Shown: positions 35,360 to 47,970 of the stretch, piece by piece
Position numbering within the stretch: the stretch's first letter is position 1
How the letters are laid out: each line of letters opens with the position of its first letter
Assembly (NCBI GenBank): GCA_973895155.1
Contig: OZ316892.1
Span: 3,658,001 to 3,722,000, forward strand
Length of the DNA stretch: 64,000 nucleotides
Direction of reading: 5' to 3'
Source of the DNA: Marsupella aquatica
Lineage: Eukaryota > Marchantiophyta
The notes under the pieces: model-generated
What the model was told of the DNA's origin: nothing
Seen by the model: only the letters and a program-made list of their open reading frames with translations
Database searches by the model: none
Translations under genes and position numbers: made by a program

Positions 35360-35982
35360 GCAATTAAACATATCCTTCCTCAATTTTGCAGCGGGAATAA
35401 CGAATTTCACGACATTCTTCTTCACGGGGATACGAAGCTCATTATTGACCTACTACAGGACGTGGAGGGCATCAGATATATCCTATAATAATAAGGTCGT
35501 GTTCTATGCTAGTTGGAGTGCGGACTCGTTCAACATTCCTCTACTTCCCCACACTGCATGCTTCAATGCATTTGGCTGACGTCTACAGAAGGCGAGTTGC
35601 TTGGTCAAAGCAGTCATACATGTTACCTGACACGATTTACACTCTCCGTACGCCGTTCGAGTTCCTGGGAGATGGTGTACACTTACTAATCGAAACTTTT
35701 CGCAGGAGCACGTCCTCCTAACATGGAGAACACGGTTGGGAGTCTCCGGAATGCATGGTCGGAAGGTCAAACTGGATATGAACGACCAACAGACGTTCGT
35801 AAAAATCCTTGAATTTTGGATTCCAGCTGCTACTCGTTGCTCAGCACTCGTCCAGATGCTACTCGTTACCTCGTCATGCAGACGAACGTGGTAATGACGG
35901 CCACTCCGTCAAAACCCTACCGAGTCGTGTACAGCGAACCGTAAAACGCTTTTTAGACCGGTCATTTAAAACTGAACGGTTT

Positions 35983-36282
35983 GCTTCACAAGGGCCAGCC
36001 CAATAACCTTGCCTTCACGTTGGCAACCTGGGTGAGGGGGTGTCGCATGTTAACTGTTTGCAGACACTGACCTGGGATGGGAGAGCCCAGTCATTGAAAA
36101 CTGACAACGATAGGTTTGCTTCACAAGGGCCAGCCCAATAACATTTCCAGGATTAGAATCTGCCTTCACGTTTGCAGCCAGCCCAATAACCTTCCAGGAT
36201 TAGAATCTGCCTTCACGTATGCAACCTGGGGAGGGGGTGTCGCATAGTTGCAAACTGTTTGCAGACACTGACCTGGGATGGC
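35983..36282. repeat. imperfect duplication, about 100-165 bp units
   Basis: 'gcttcacaagggccagcc' is at 35983 and 36118. Both are followed by 'ccttcacg', 'gcaacctggg', 'agggggtgtcgcat' and 'gcagacactgacctggga'. The second unit contains an additional internal duplication of 'ccaggattagaatctgcc'. It is non-coding. Confidence 0.75.
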
Positions 36283-37079
36283 AGAGCTCAAAGAAATCTC
36301 CTACAAAACAGTACTTAAGGTGGTCGGCACGAGAGTAACGGACATCGATCATATGGTGAGCTGGTAATGGACTGGAAGCAAGCCAACTCTTCTGATCACC
36401 AAATTTCTGGAATTCTGTGTAACGTTTAGGAGAAATTCGCACCGCAGGAAATTACAGGTAGACAACAAGGTCTATTTCTATAATCAGTAGAAGTAGGCCT
36501 GACCTGGCTAGAGTAAATGCTCTCCAGAGAAGGGTACAACATTACAAACATTCATACCTGACGATGGCGAAGGTAGAAATTACCAACACATGCACAACTA
36601 GAAACAACCAACTGTAGATCGTGGCAATGTTTGTGACTGATAAATCCTTGCTGGTAAACACTAGGTCTTACAAGGTACAAGTGCAAGTTTCCAAGTTTCA
36701 ACCCCGAGCCAGAGTAGCTTGGCTTGTGCAATTACCCTCTTCTTAAAATTGCAAAGAAATAGGGTGATTGTGGCCACAACTTATCCATCTTGAGGTGCAA
36801 GAGTTCTCCCCAACTCCCAAACTCACCTTCCCACAAATTGGAAGAAAGACATTTTGATCATCTCAAGCAAACAGAAATCGCGAAGGTGTAGTCTACAGTT
36901 AGCAGGTCGGAACCAGCTCCCTGGTGACTTGAAATCCACAAAGGAACCCAGGTGTAGAAGCCGATACTATTATCTAAAGGTACCTAAAATAAAACTCAAT
37001 AACAAAAGTGTATCCTGAGTATCCTTGTGTGAAGTCTCCATGAAGCAGAGGATATAACTGGGAGAACGTAAAGTCTGGT

Positions 37080-40000
37080 CTAATCATCTCCAAACTTGAT
37101 CTTCTTTCCCGTCCCTGCTGCAGCTAAGTTCGGCTTGGGTCCCCTGCCACCCCGTCCTCGGTCACTACGACCACCTCCTCGTCCTCCTCTACCTGTCACG
37201 TCATTTTCAAAACAGTCGTCAGACTAAAACAACTCTTATGTGCTAGACGTGCAACCCAGTCTCTGAGGAAAGGAAATTGGACAAAGAACCTACCACGGTC
37301 TCCACCACCAAATCGTCCACCTCCACCACGGCCACCACCAAAACGTCCACCCCTCCCACCACGATCACCACCACGGCCTCCTCCACGGCCTCCGAAACCT
37401 CCACTGCTAGGAGCTGGTTGTCCCGCCTCATTAATGACAAGATTGCGTCCTCCTAACTTAGAGCCATCGAGGTCTAGAGCCTTCGTAAAAGAATCCTTAT
37501 CAGCAAACTCAATATAGGCAAACCTGCAGTGACAGCCGATTAGTCAAGACAGCAATTAAATATCTCCACAAGACAACACATTAGCCTCAAGAATATCAAA
37601 ACTCCATGCATTCTAACCACGAACGATGTTTACTCTTTCAGGCACCCTAAAAGTCCAGGTCAGGAAATAAGAAATGTCGGAGTTGACCTACCCTTTGATC
37701 TCTCCAGTTTCTCTGTCGGTAGGAATTCGTACATTCACAACCTCCCCACACTCCGAGAAGTGCTCACTCAACCCACTGCGGATCTGCACAGAGAATATAC
37801 CAACAGGTTTGGTGAGTGCCACGGACATACGCCAGTAAACTTGAAGGCTGAGACACGAAGCTAGTGAGTTTTATCTCTTCCTCAAATAACCCAGACCACC
37901 AAAATTTGTGAATCGAAACTTACGTAGTCCTCGTCTTGGAACTTGTCAAAACCTTTCACGAAGGCAGTTTTATCTGAACCAGGTCTTGGAGTTCCAGCTC
38001 CATTGGCACTGCAAAACAAATAATGTCAGTAAAAGGTACGCATGTCCATTTCTCCACATATGAGGTCCATTTTCTCGATTTACCTTGCTGCTTTTTGGGG
38101 GGTACAAAATCATGGGCCAAACAGTCTTCAAACTAACCCAGGAGATTTGAAATCCGAGCCAGGAGTTCGGGGACCCCTCTCATTTGCGGTGTCACAGTAA
38201 ATCTCCCTTCCTTCGATAGACTCACCACTCTTCTTCACAGCCTGAAGTAAGAACGAGGACGGAGATCAGGAAGATTTCTCATAGAATCCCATATAGCAAG
38301 TTTACTAGTTAGCATTTGGATTTAGGAGATCTTCTCTGAGAAAACAGGAGCTTAACGCAGTCTCCTTCAAGAAACATTCAAGCCTTCCTTGCCCAAGGAC
38401 ACATAATACGAGCTGACAAGTATTCGTAGCCGCAGTTGTTCAACTTACCTTTGCAGCTGACTCAGCTGAGTCAAATTCCACGTGACCAAAGCCCCTGGAT
38501 CTCCCTTGGTCATCTTGGCCAATCCTGACATCTACAACCTCACCGCAGTCCGCAAAAAACTCGAACCTGACAAACCCGCCAGATAAGAGTAGTCAATGAA
38601 GAAGTCTCTCACAGCAGGTGCAACTAGAGAAAATATAACATAACGAAGCGGTACGCATCGCTATACCAATAAAACAGAAATGAGCCTGGGGAGGGAGAGC
38701 AGAAAACCCACAAAGTATCGGAGTTAACCGCCCAGGCCAAGTTCCTGATGAAAATAGTCTTGCTTCCTTCACCACCAGCCTTCAACGGAGTTTTCGCCTG
38801 GATCACCGAGAATTAAGGGTCAGGACAAAAACGACAAGTAACCGTCGAATAGACAAATTACGATTCAAAAATACAAATCTCTGCATTCACTCACTTCCGG
38901 TTTCTTTCCATTCGTCTTTAGCTCCTCTTCCTCTTCTTCGGACTCCTCATCACTGTCTTCTTCTTCAGAATCATTTTTGGCCGGCTTGGCGGCGGGCTTC
39001 GCAGCCTGAATGTGTAACCGCGGGCAAAACAATAACGTGAGCCTCTACACAGTAAAGTAGACAGCTGATGGCGCAACCCAATCAAATCACAAGCTTACTG
39101 ACACACGACTTCGGATGACAAACTCCATCAAGAAGCTTGTCGAGCTACGAAAAACCACTATGTTTTGTTATACCTCAGTCCCTAGTGGATCGTTTAAGTA
39201 CCGAACACATTTCGGAGCCGAAGACATCAGCAAAGAAGTTCAGGAAACAAAGCTCAGTCCTGCGCCTACCTTCGGCTTCTCCACTTCTTCGTCATCACTT
39301 TCATCCTCTTCGTTAGAAGACTCTTCTACATTCTTGGCGGCTGCTGCAGGTTTGGCGGGCTGCACCGGCATGGCACAAGCATGTAATACTATCAGGAAGC
39401 GATCAATGAGGCCGACTACGCGACCGGGCTATTAACCGCGGCCAAGGAACGTCAAATTACAACACCAGATTACTCCTCTCAACAAAAGTACACCTACACT
39501 ACAGGATTACAGACCTTAATTACGGGGACGTCTGGATACACTACAAAAGATTATTAAGTTGAAATAAGAGGGCATACTACTACCGGGCTGCTTAACTTAC
39601 CGAGGGTCATCTAGGGAAAGAAAGGACCCTCGTACTGTACAGAGAAATACAAGCTACTTCTGGTATCTGCAGGTACCTCTTCTTCATCAGAGTCTTCCTC
39701 CTCGCTATCTTCTTCCTCACTGCTTTCTTCCAGAACTGCAGCTTTGACTGCAGGTTTGGTGGTAGCAGGTTTCACCACTGGCTTTACAGGCTGGCATTCA
39801 GCACAAGACAGAAACCGCCAAATTATAATTGTACTAAGGGGCGTGAATTATGCTACCAGACCAATAACAGAAATAAGATCCTCGCTACGCCCTACGATGA
39901 GACGCATTAGCTACTCATGAGACATGCGACTACCTCTTCATCAAAGTCCGAGTCCTCGCTATCATCTTCTTCCTCACTACTTTGTTCTTTAGCTGCAGCC

Positions 40001-42118
40001 TTAGCTGCAGGTTTTGTGGCAGCAGGGTTCACCACCGGCTTCACAGGCTGCTGAATTGATCACAGGACAAACCCAATGTAAACCTTAACTGTAGGGTATC
40101 GGGATTTCACTAACACACCTCCAGTTAAGAAAGACACGACTGTGAACGACCCTCATCCTGTAAAAGTACTAGCTACTGATAATGTATGCAACTACCTCTT
40201 CTTCGTCAGAGTCTTCCTCCTCGCTATCGTCTTCTTCCTCGCTGCTTTCTTCTTTAGCTGCAGGCTTAGCTGCAGCTTTGATGGTAGCAGGTTTCACCAC
40301 TGACTTCACAGGCTGTTTGATTGATCACAATACAGAGACCCAAATTAAAATTAACTGAAGGGTATTGGCAATGCACTACTACGAACGACAACACCCACAT
40401 TCTAAAGAAGAACCAGCTACTCATAATGTATGCAACTACCTCTTCTTCATCAGAGTCTTCCTCCTCGCTTTCATCTTCTTCCTCACTGCTTTCTTCTACA
40501 GCTGCAGCCTTAGCTGCAGATTTGGTGGTAGCAGGTTTCACCACTGGCTTCACAGGCTGTCGAAATTTATCATAAGACAGAAACCCAACTTTAAAATTGT
40601 ACAAGAGCAGGTTTTGCCACTGGCTTCACAGGCTGCCGAGGTTCATAATGAGACAGAATCACAATTTAAAATAGAACAAGAACAGTACAAAAAATCTCCC
40701 AAACATCAACACTCTGTCCCCTCCAGACATCCATGCCAACAGCTGTCATTCGAGGAAACTCCTCGCTGTGACGCTCCTACCTCTTCTTCCTCGTCACTAC
40801 TGTCATCCTCATCTTCGTCGTCACTATCGACCTCCATCTTAGCAGGTGCCTTTGCTACCGCCTTGGTCACGAGTTTAGCTGCTGGTTTGGCGGCGGGCTG
40901 CATACAGATGAGTGCATTATCAAAACTACGTTGTGGGATCCTTGACTATGACAGCACTGGAAGAGTCTACAGACAACCTGCAATAAAATCAGAATCTAAG
41001 TCCCATGCAACGCGCCTGAAATGAGATCCCGTCCTTACCTTCTCATCTTCCGACGAGTCGTCATCGTCGGAATCCTCATCTGAGCTCTCTTCGACGACGG
41101 GTTTACCATTCTTCGCTGCGGTTTTGACAAGCGCAGCTGCAGCGCCGTTCTCAACCATCTCCTCATCCGAATCATCTTCGTCGCTGCTCTCTATAACAAC
41201 AGGCTTCTTGGCGGCGGTTTTGGCTGCAGCCGGGGTAGCCTTCTTGGCGACAACCGGGGGAACCTGCTCAACAAACGTACTTCATGCTTCAGTTGAATCC
41301 AGCATACGCCCTCATCCTCTTGATACACACTCAGAATTCCAGTTCAAAATACTAATAGATTAATTCCTCTCGTACCTCCTCTTCCGAATCGGATTCCTCC
41401 TCTGAGGAACTCTCCTTCGCTGGAGGGGGGGGTGGAGGTGCCTTCTTCTGCTGCTTGGTCTTCTTAGAAGGGGGTGGTGGGGTGTCCACGACCTCTTCGG
41501 CAGCCCTCTTACCTGCACCATTCGCAAATCCACAAGAATTTCAGGTTGAAAAGGTCAACAGCGTCACAACATAACCGGAACTCAAAGCATCAACACAGTG
41601 GGATATGCCCGAGCATTCACAACAAAAATACAGGGAGGGAAAAGACGGCGCGAGAAGGCACCCTACCTCCCTTCTTCTTCTTCTCGGGCTCTACCTTCAC
41701 GATAGGCGCAGCAACCTGTGAGAGCAAAATGTAAAAGTGAGACGCCAGGCCTTTACAGTTCTCGCTCTATAAATCCTTAGCTGGGGGTAACCCTCGACTC
41801 AACTAGGACATCACTACAACGCCAGTCCTCGTAAACAACGAGAAAGAGCAAACGAAAACCACTTCCATCACATTTCACCTCACTGATAACGCATAGATAA
41901 GAGCAAACACAACAGAGGCTACGCAGACTGTTTGCTACTCAAGGAACTGTGCTTATCACGAGCCGCCGCATACCCTAATTGGTTAAACCCTACATGGACC
42001 AACAAATTACTGTCGGACGCCACAGATACAACACACATGGACGACAAACTGCCGCTCCCAAGCAGAAAAGACGAGCGATTCGACGTACCTCGACCGTTTT
42101 TTTCTTAGACTTGCCCAT
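37080..42118 (-). CDS. NUC-L: nucleolin (acidic N-terminus, two RRMs, GAR domain)
   Basis: Eighteen exons, all GT..AG: 42118-42089, 41715-41667, 41512-41376, 41263-41039, 40897-40781, 40556-40440, 40312-40196, 40047-39934, 39790-39677, 39359-39270, 39005-38895, 38797-38712, 38566-38449, 38241-38138, 38008-37924, 37783-37692, 37523-37294 and 37192-37080. They sum to exactly 683 codons (682 aa). The protein acts in the nucleolus in rDNA chromatin, rRNA transcription and pre-rRNA processing (family knowledge). It starts 'MGKSKKKTVE', then has Lys/Ala/Pro stretches alternating with Glu/Asp/Ser tracts (residues about 60-407). RRM1 has RNP2 'TIFIRNL' and RNP1 'RGFGHVEF'. RRM2 has 'TAFVKGF' and 'KGFAYIEF'. 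An RGG-rich GAR domain follows (about 603-665), ending 'GKKIKFGDD'. It is longer than typical plant nucleolins (about 560-640 aa) because exons 6-9 are tandem copies. Confidence 0.95.
39677..40682 (-). repeat. four tandem exon+intron duplications in nucleolin, plus a relic
   Basis: Exons 6-9 (40556-40440, 40312-40196, 40047-39934, 39790-39677; 117, 117, 114, 114 bp) encode near-identical modules. Each starts PVKPVV or PVKSVV, continues with an Ala/Lys stretch and ends SSEEED...DEEE or similar. Flanking intron sequence is also repeated (for example 'gtagttgcatac' after exons 6 and 7), with unit spacing of 244, 265 and 257 bp. All four exons start and end in phase 0. A truncated copy of the intron end plus the first 27 exon bases remains at about 40606-40682. 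Confidence 0.92.
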
Positions 42119-42981
42119 CGCAGAAGCACAACTCTCAACACCTAACAAGAAATGTAAGTCGTGCCGCCAGTCCTGCAAACAGAAACCATAAACCCCAAAC
42201 CCTTAAAAACCCTTCCTGCTCGCGCAACCGCAACGACAACAAAACGGCTCGAATAAACACGGGAACAAAACCCTCGAGCTTCACTGCAGAATCTCACCAA
42301 GCAAGAATGTCCTCGTCAACTAATCTAAACGACTCCTCCGCTCTGCGGCCAATACATCCATCCTTCTATGCAAAACACGGAAGAAGAGAGACGAGAAGAC
42401 ACCCACAATACCTCGGAGAGCTATCTTCGTGAAGGAGCTGATGCGGGTCAGCTCAGCGAAAGAAATAAAGAACGAATACGGGCCTAGAGGTGAAGGAGAA
42501 ATGTCCACGGGAGGTGAACGAGGAGGACGAATTACAAAGACGGAGGCGGAAAATTTGCCTCTTCACAGCAAAAGCTCGGTGATCAGTCGCCTCTCCCAAA
42601 CCTCGACCCTAAAACGAACGAATCTGTTCGCGTCCGAACGCACTCTGAAGAATACCGAAAGGGGGCGAGGAACGCGAACGGGAGATTGCGAAGGAATGAA
42701 AGCGTACGAGAGAGTAACCGCGACGGAGCGAAAGCGAAAGCGAAAGAAGGGACGCAACGGAGCGACCGCAAAGGTGGGGGTCCTTTGGCGGCGGCCGCTA
42801 CCCTGAATGAGTGGGAGGTTTCCATGCTCTCCCTCCTCCCCTACCTCCCCTCCCAGTCACACAATGGACACATGACATCAGCAACAAGCTGTTCCCACAC
42901 TAGAATTGGAGTACCGCTGTGCGACTGTGCCATCTTGGTTAGCTCAATCAACAAATAGTGATTATATTTGTGAATCCCAAA

Positions 42982-43066
42982 TTAGCCCAACTTTTTTTCT
43001 AGGTTAGCCCAATGTTTTTCTTGGTTAGCCCAACGTTTTTCTAGGTTAGCCCAATTTTTCAGTCGA
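42982..43066. repeat. 21-22 bp tandem repeat, four copies
   Basis: 'ttagcccaa' recurs at 42982, 43004, 43025 and 43046, each followed by a T-rich stretch and 'ctagg' or 'cttgg'. Minisatellite. Confidence 0.85.
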
Positions 43067-44999
43067 GCCCAAAATCTTTCCAGGTTTTACAAGGACACCA
43101 AAATATCTTTTTAGTTAGTACTTGTGAAATCTAGAAGTGATTTTGTGACTTAAATTATAAAAATATTCTAAGCATCCTGGTGTTACCACTGCCTATCATT
43201 GTCTACACTAGATTGTAAATGAAGAATGAAAAAGGGGAGGATGATATTCAGGCCTTGCACTATTTCCTAAAAAGATAAAATCAATGTTTTAGCAAGTCCT
43301 GCGAAAAGCAGCTTGGCATAACTGTAGAATTGAAATACAGTCTAGGGATGAAATGCATGATTGCAACTTGCATACGTACAAAAAATGTTTCAAGTGCAAG
43401 GTGGAGGCTTCTTCCCCAATACTGCCTCCACTTTTGCACCTATCAATAGTTTCTCTTACTATTTTTGGACAGCAATGCAAGTTGGGTCTCCCTAGATCAT
43501 AAATATGTAAGTGCAAACCTTGGGGGTTTCATTTCCATGAAAAAGACACATCCTGTACAATGAAGTATAAGCACTTTTTTTTGGTTCTAAGGGAATATTA
43601 CAAGAATTTTGTGGAAAAACATTAGGGTCTATTAACCCAATTTTGACATTTATACGAAAAGACTATGTTTTCATAAGTCATTCTTGGAAGATTCAAGGTT
43701 AATTGGGGTTAAGATTCAAAAAATATATTCACAGGTCGGAAACACAACCTTTTTACGTTGTCACCATAAACCTATCTCATATGTTTTTGAAGTTTAGAGT
43801 GTACCATACCTAAAAATGGCACAAGTGATGTGAGAGGCTCCATATAGTGAGACCCCTGAGGTGTAAAACATGGATAAGTGTATACTTGCAATTTCCCACA
43901 AATGGATTAGGGTGGAGAATGCCTTCATGGTGATAGAGGACATCTTTATATAGAGTATAATTGTATTACAATAATTCATGAAATACATTGGAGGCACTAG
44001 CCATTGTCTAGGCATAGATAAGAGGAATCATGTTTTGGACATAGATGACAACATTACAAACATACTTATATACCAAACTTTTACTTATCGATCACATCAC
44101 AGATTGGATAAATATAATTAATGTTAGGGCCAAACTGGAGATTGTGTACATATATTACTTAGTTATATATTTTGATTTAATATGACTCATTCTATTCTAT
44201 TAGACCTTAGGTGAAGGTGAAGGTGAAGGTTGTTAGGGATTGACTCTGGTTTTAATTGCAGCTAGTTTGATCTTACTATGGTTAGTTTGCTAACCTTGAT
44301 TAGTCAAAGATAAGATTTGCCTAGACCCACACGTCTTAAAGAGCCAGGTTAGGCATTCTCTTTCTGATTCTTCACATATATTCTCTAATGCTCTGGATTC
44401 TTCAAGAGTTTTTCCATCTAAGTGCCTTTATGATTTAGTGCGAGATTTGACTGGAGTCTCATGTTCCACAATTTTTGTTACCTAATCTAATTTGTCAGGT
44501 TTCTTACATAAATGTCACCTGCTTGGGCAAAAGTGCACTCATTGTCTGTGCCCAATACTCCATGACCTTTCCTCTATAACCCTCCAAGGCTATGGGTATT
44601 TGTACACTAAACTCACGGGAGGTTGGATGGGGCTTCCATTCAAACCCTTTCAACTCAAATGGGAGACCAAAATGCTGGTTGTGTGATTATCCAGCTTTTA
44701 CTTCAAATCCATATCATCTAGTTTTTTTCAGATGATAGTGACTCCAATCCACTTGTGACAAGACTAGCAAGAAGCAGAAACAATAACCTAAGGGGCCACA
44801 GGGGAGCCACAAAACACCTCAATGCTGCTAGCTCACACTAAAACTCAAATCACCAAGAAAGGACCTTAGGCCAGGACTGAATTCACATCATTGAGTTAAT
44901 ATACAGGTGCATTCCATGGAATTATATAAACTTAGGAGTCCTATCTAAGTATACTGTTTTGGACAGAGATCCCATACAAGTAAACACAAATAGCTTAAA

Positions 45000-45395
45000 A
45001 GGACGAAATCAAAGCTCCCATAGACCACAACGTTTGCCACCATGGTCAGATGAACTCTTGAAAGTCACATGGACCATCTTGAAATGTTTATTCTGACTCA
45101 GATAACACCATTCGTTGAAAAAAAAACACTGCAATAGGATGAAACCAAAGCTCCATAGCCCACAATGTTTGCCACGATAGTCAGATGAACTGTTAAAACT
45201 CACATGAACTGTCTTGAAATGTCTAATATTCTTACTCAGATAATACCTTGTAGATGAACAGAAATATCACAATAGGATGAAACTAAAGGTCCCATAGACC
45301 ACAACAATTGCCACTATGGTCAGATGGACTCTTAAAACTCACAGGAATCATCTTGAAATGTTTATTCTTACTCCAATAACACCTTTTTGCTATAC
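45000..45395. repeat. 136-138 bp tandem repeat, three copies
   Basis: Copies start at 45000, 45136 and 45274 ('aggacgaaatc' or 'aggatgaaac'). Each carries 'ccatagaccacaa' or a variant, 'gtcagatg', 'ctcaca' or 'gtcaca', and 'cttgaaatgt'. Divergence between copies is moderate. It is non-coding. Confidence 0.85.
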
Positions 45396-46430
45396 AATGC
45401 TCACATTTTTGGGTGTCAATTAGTGTCTGGTCCATGGAGATTAGGTCAATGATGGCATTTAAACAGAGAATTCAATTAAATAGTCAAAAACCCTAAAAAA
45501 TAAGCCATAATAATATTATGGGTTTCCATTGTAAGTTGGTACTTATCAGCCATTGTCTCTAGCTTTTTTACCATAACCACTGTCCCTCAAGCAAAACCTG
45601 GTTGATCCAGGTTACCAACTTTAGTCATAATATTCTTAAACCATTAAGTGAAAAAGTGCACCATGTTCTCCTTCCCAACCCTGGTGGATGGTGACTGTTT
45701 TTTAAATCCTGTGACTTTCTTTTTTATCTAGCATTTGTTGCTCATTCACCTCAGTACTAATTTTAATACTGGTTTAGGTTTAGCAGGGTGCTGGTTTGTT
45801 TATTGTTTGTGCGCATTTGTGTGGATGGGTTGGGGGGAGGGGGAGAGAGCTTGGGTTGGTGTAGGGTTGGTTTAGGGCTAGGTTGTATGTTTAATCCCAT
45901 GCAGGAGAGAGAGGGTAAATCATGGCCAGACAACTGACACCTAGGAAAACAGTAACAAGTGTTCAACAATATAGGGTTAGAGAGATATACGAAGGGGGAG
46001 AAGTATTATTGATTCACATCCACTCTGAGAAGTACTCCCTCCTCCCTCTTTAGGATTGCAATGTTTATACTTCAAGTAGAGGGAAGGCTTGATTCTGATA
46101 TACCTTGCAACCGGTGTAATTAATTTTCCTCAAATGCTGCTTGTGCCCTGTAAATGTACTATTCCATAGTGCCATCCCAGTTTGGGCAGTAAATAAATAA
46201 ATGCTAAAAATCTGGACCTGACTAGCAAATTATGTTGGGGTGGTCGTGAATCTCATGTACATTCTGAGAATATTCTAAGCATTCCGGTGTAAACACTGAC
46301 TTGGGTTTATGCAGAGTTCTTAAAATTAAAAAATGAGAACAGGAGAAGAATATATTGGCCTTGAGTTATTTACTGCAATAATTAATTATTTCTTGCAGGT
46401 CCTGCTCTAACCGGCACTATGGTACCCAGG

Positions 46431-46684
46431 ACCAGAGGGGTGGCATGGGAATACCTGTACCCCTTGCACATGGAACCTAGCCCTTATTAGAATTCAGTAT
46501 AGCGTGGGAAACATAGGGGTTACATGAGATCCTGGTGAGATTGGAGATTGGTGCTGGACCAGAGGGGTGGCATGGGAATACCTGTACCCCTTGCACATGG
46601 AACCTAGCCCTTATTAGAATTCAGTGTAGCGTGGGAGACATAGGGGTTACAAGAGATCCTGGTGAGATTGGAGATTGGTGATGG
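46431..46684. repeat. 127-bp tandem duplication
   Basis: 'accagaggggtggcatggg' begins copies at 46431 and 46558, each ending 'gagattggagattggtg'. I see only a handful of substitutions, so it is recent. It is non-coding. Confidence 0.9.
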
Positions 46685-47576
46685 AGCAACATATTCAACA
46701 TTGGCTCCTGAAGCCCCAAGGAACCAAACTTTGTATTTGAACAAGCCCCAATAGCTGCCACAAGTTTGTTACCAAGGCCCGCCAAAGTAAACCCCAAACA
46801 TGCTAAGTGTTCCATCAGATAACCCTAGTTACCATGAGAAGTGTTAATGTGAAGTACAACTGTAATATAGAGCCCATACAACCATAGATGAGTGCAGGCT
46901 CCTGGAAAGATGCCAACAGGCAGCACTTATCCACACTGTATCTCTTATGCACTCCTCCATATGTGCATGGTCCGCACTACTTATTAAGTGCATGCGAAAT
47001 TGCTTGTGCAGTTCCCCAAATGTAGTCAGGTTGCATACATTGGATACCTCATACCCCGAGCCCTCATACCACATGATTCAACTGGATAGGTGCATAAAGT
47101 TTGTTTATGTAGTTGTCTGTTGTACTTATCAATACATCCTTCTTTTGAATGTCTTCCAATACTGGATAAATGCATGTAAATTTTTAGGCAAAAGTGCACT
47201 TATGTATTGTCATCTAGCGCAGTTCTTTTGTCATTTATTGAAATCACCCTGCACTTCTGCAAACTGCATTTCTTGGCACAGTTATGAAGGAATTCATTCT
47301 AATATCAAGGAACTACTTGGCTGACCTGCACTTCACCACAGAATGCACTTATCCATGATACACTTATCCATCATGCACTTTAGGTGGCCGTTGACTGTAC
47401 ATGCCAAATGTACCATCCATAAGACTAATTACCAGGAGAAGTGTCAATAATTCTAGACACTAATTGCAATGATCGATGTAGATCCTTTTCAGTGGTAGCC
47501 ATCACTTGCCATGAAGAAAAAAGAAGAATGCACACATTCCTGCGATGAATTAGATGTGACACTATACAAACTATAA

Positions 47577-47967
47577 GAGCAACCACACCGGAAGTGTATT
47601 TCCTCCCATATCCAGGCTGGAGGTGTTTTCCCGGTTGCTCCAGCGGTAGGCATTACCAAATGTTTTCCAGACTGCTGCGCTTTAAAATTTCCAGACTGGA
47701 ATTTGTTGCATTTTTCCAAGTCTGCCAAACCACATCTACGGGTCTCGGTGCACCACATATTTACATTTCCTGCCTCCATCTGCATTCCCTCATTTTTATA
47801 AAATTGGTGCCAATTCCTGTCGAGAGCTCTGCGCATTTACGAAAGCACCGGTGCAATGTGGTTTGTCCACCCGGACACTATCGGGATGCAGGCCATATCG
47901 AGCATGCCAAAATTTTCCCTTTGACAAGATCAGGCCACAAAACCGCACAAAACCGATGGTGATGCTC
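47577..47967. mobile_element. PIF/Harbinger-like MITE, 391 bp
   Basis: It is bounded by TAA target duplications (47574-47576 and 47968-47970) and imperfect 15-bp terminal inverted repeats: 'gagcaaccacaccgg' on the left and 'gagcatcaccatcgg' as the complement of the right end (11 of 15 match). A 3-bp TAA/TTA duplication with GAGCA termini is typical of PIF/Harbinger MITEs. Inside, frames on both strands encode nothing recognisable. Confidence 0.7.
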
Positions 47968-47970
47968 TAA

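Larger units (their letters stand above)
30433..37079. other. 6.6-kb intergenic and promoter region
   Basis: No protein family is recognised. About 30433-32700, upstream of the DUF789 gene, is low-complexity: purine-rich (GAA/GAGGA) tracts on the plus strand, that is CT-rich in the direction of transcription, (AATC)/(GATC) runs near 32040-32080, and a G-rich cluster at 32601-32634. Long overlapping open frames there result from biased composition. A (TAAAG)n microsatellite lies at 34427-34465. A 179-bp tandem duplication is at 35002-35359, and a related pair lies at about 35983-36082 and 36118-36282. 36450-37079 is the nucleolin 3' flank. Confidence 0.5.
42119..47573. other. intergenic, including the nucleolin promoter
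   Basis: About 42119-42830 is GC- and purine-rich on the plus strand (CT-rich along the gene) and is the likely promoter and 5' UTR of nucleolin; telo-box-like 'aaacccttaa' lies near 42198. The remainder to 47573 is AT-rich with no recognised gene. It carries several tandem repeats (listed separately) and a dispersed pair: 43145-43310 and 46265-46415 share 'aatattctaagcat', 'ggccttg', 'gcaagtcctgc/gcaggtcctgc' in order and the same orientation. Confidence 0.5.
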
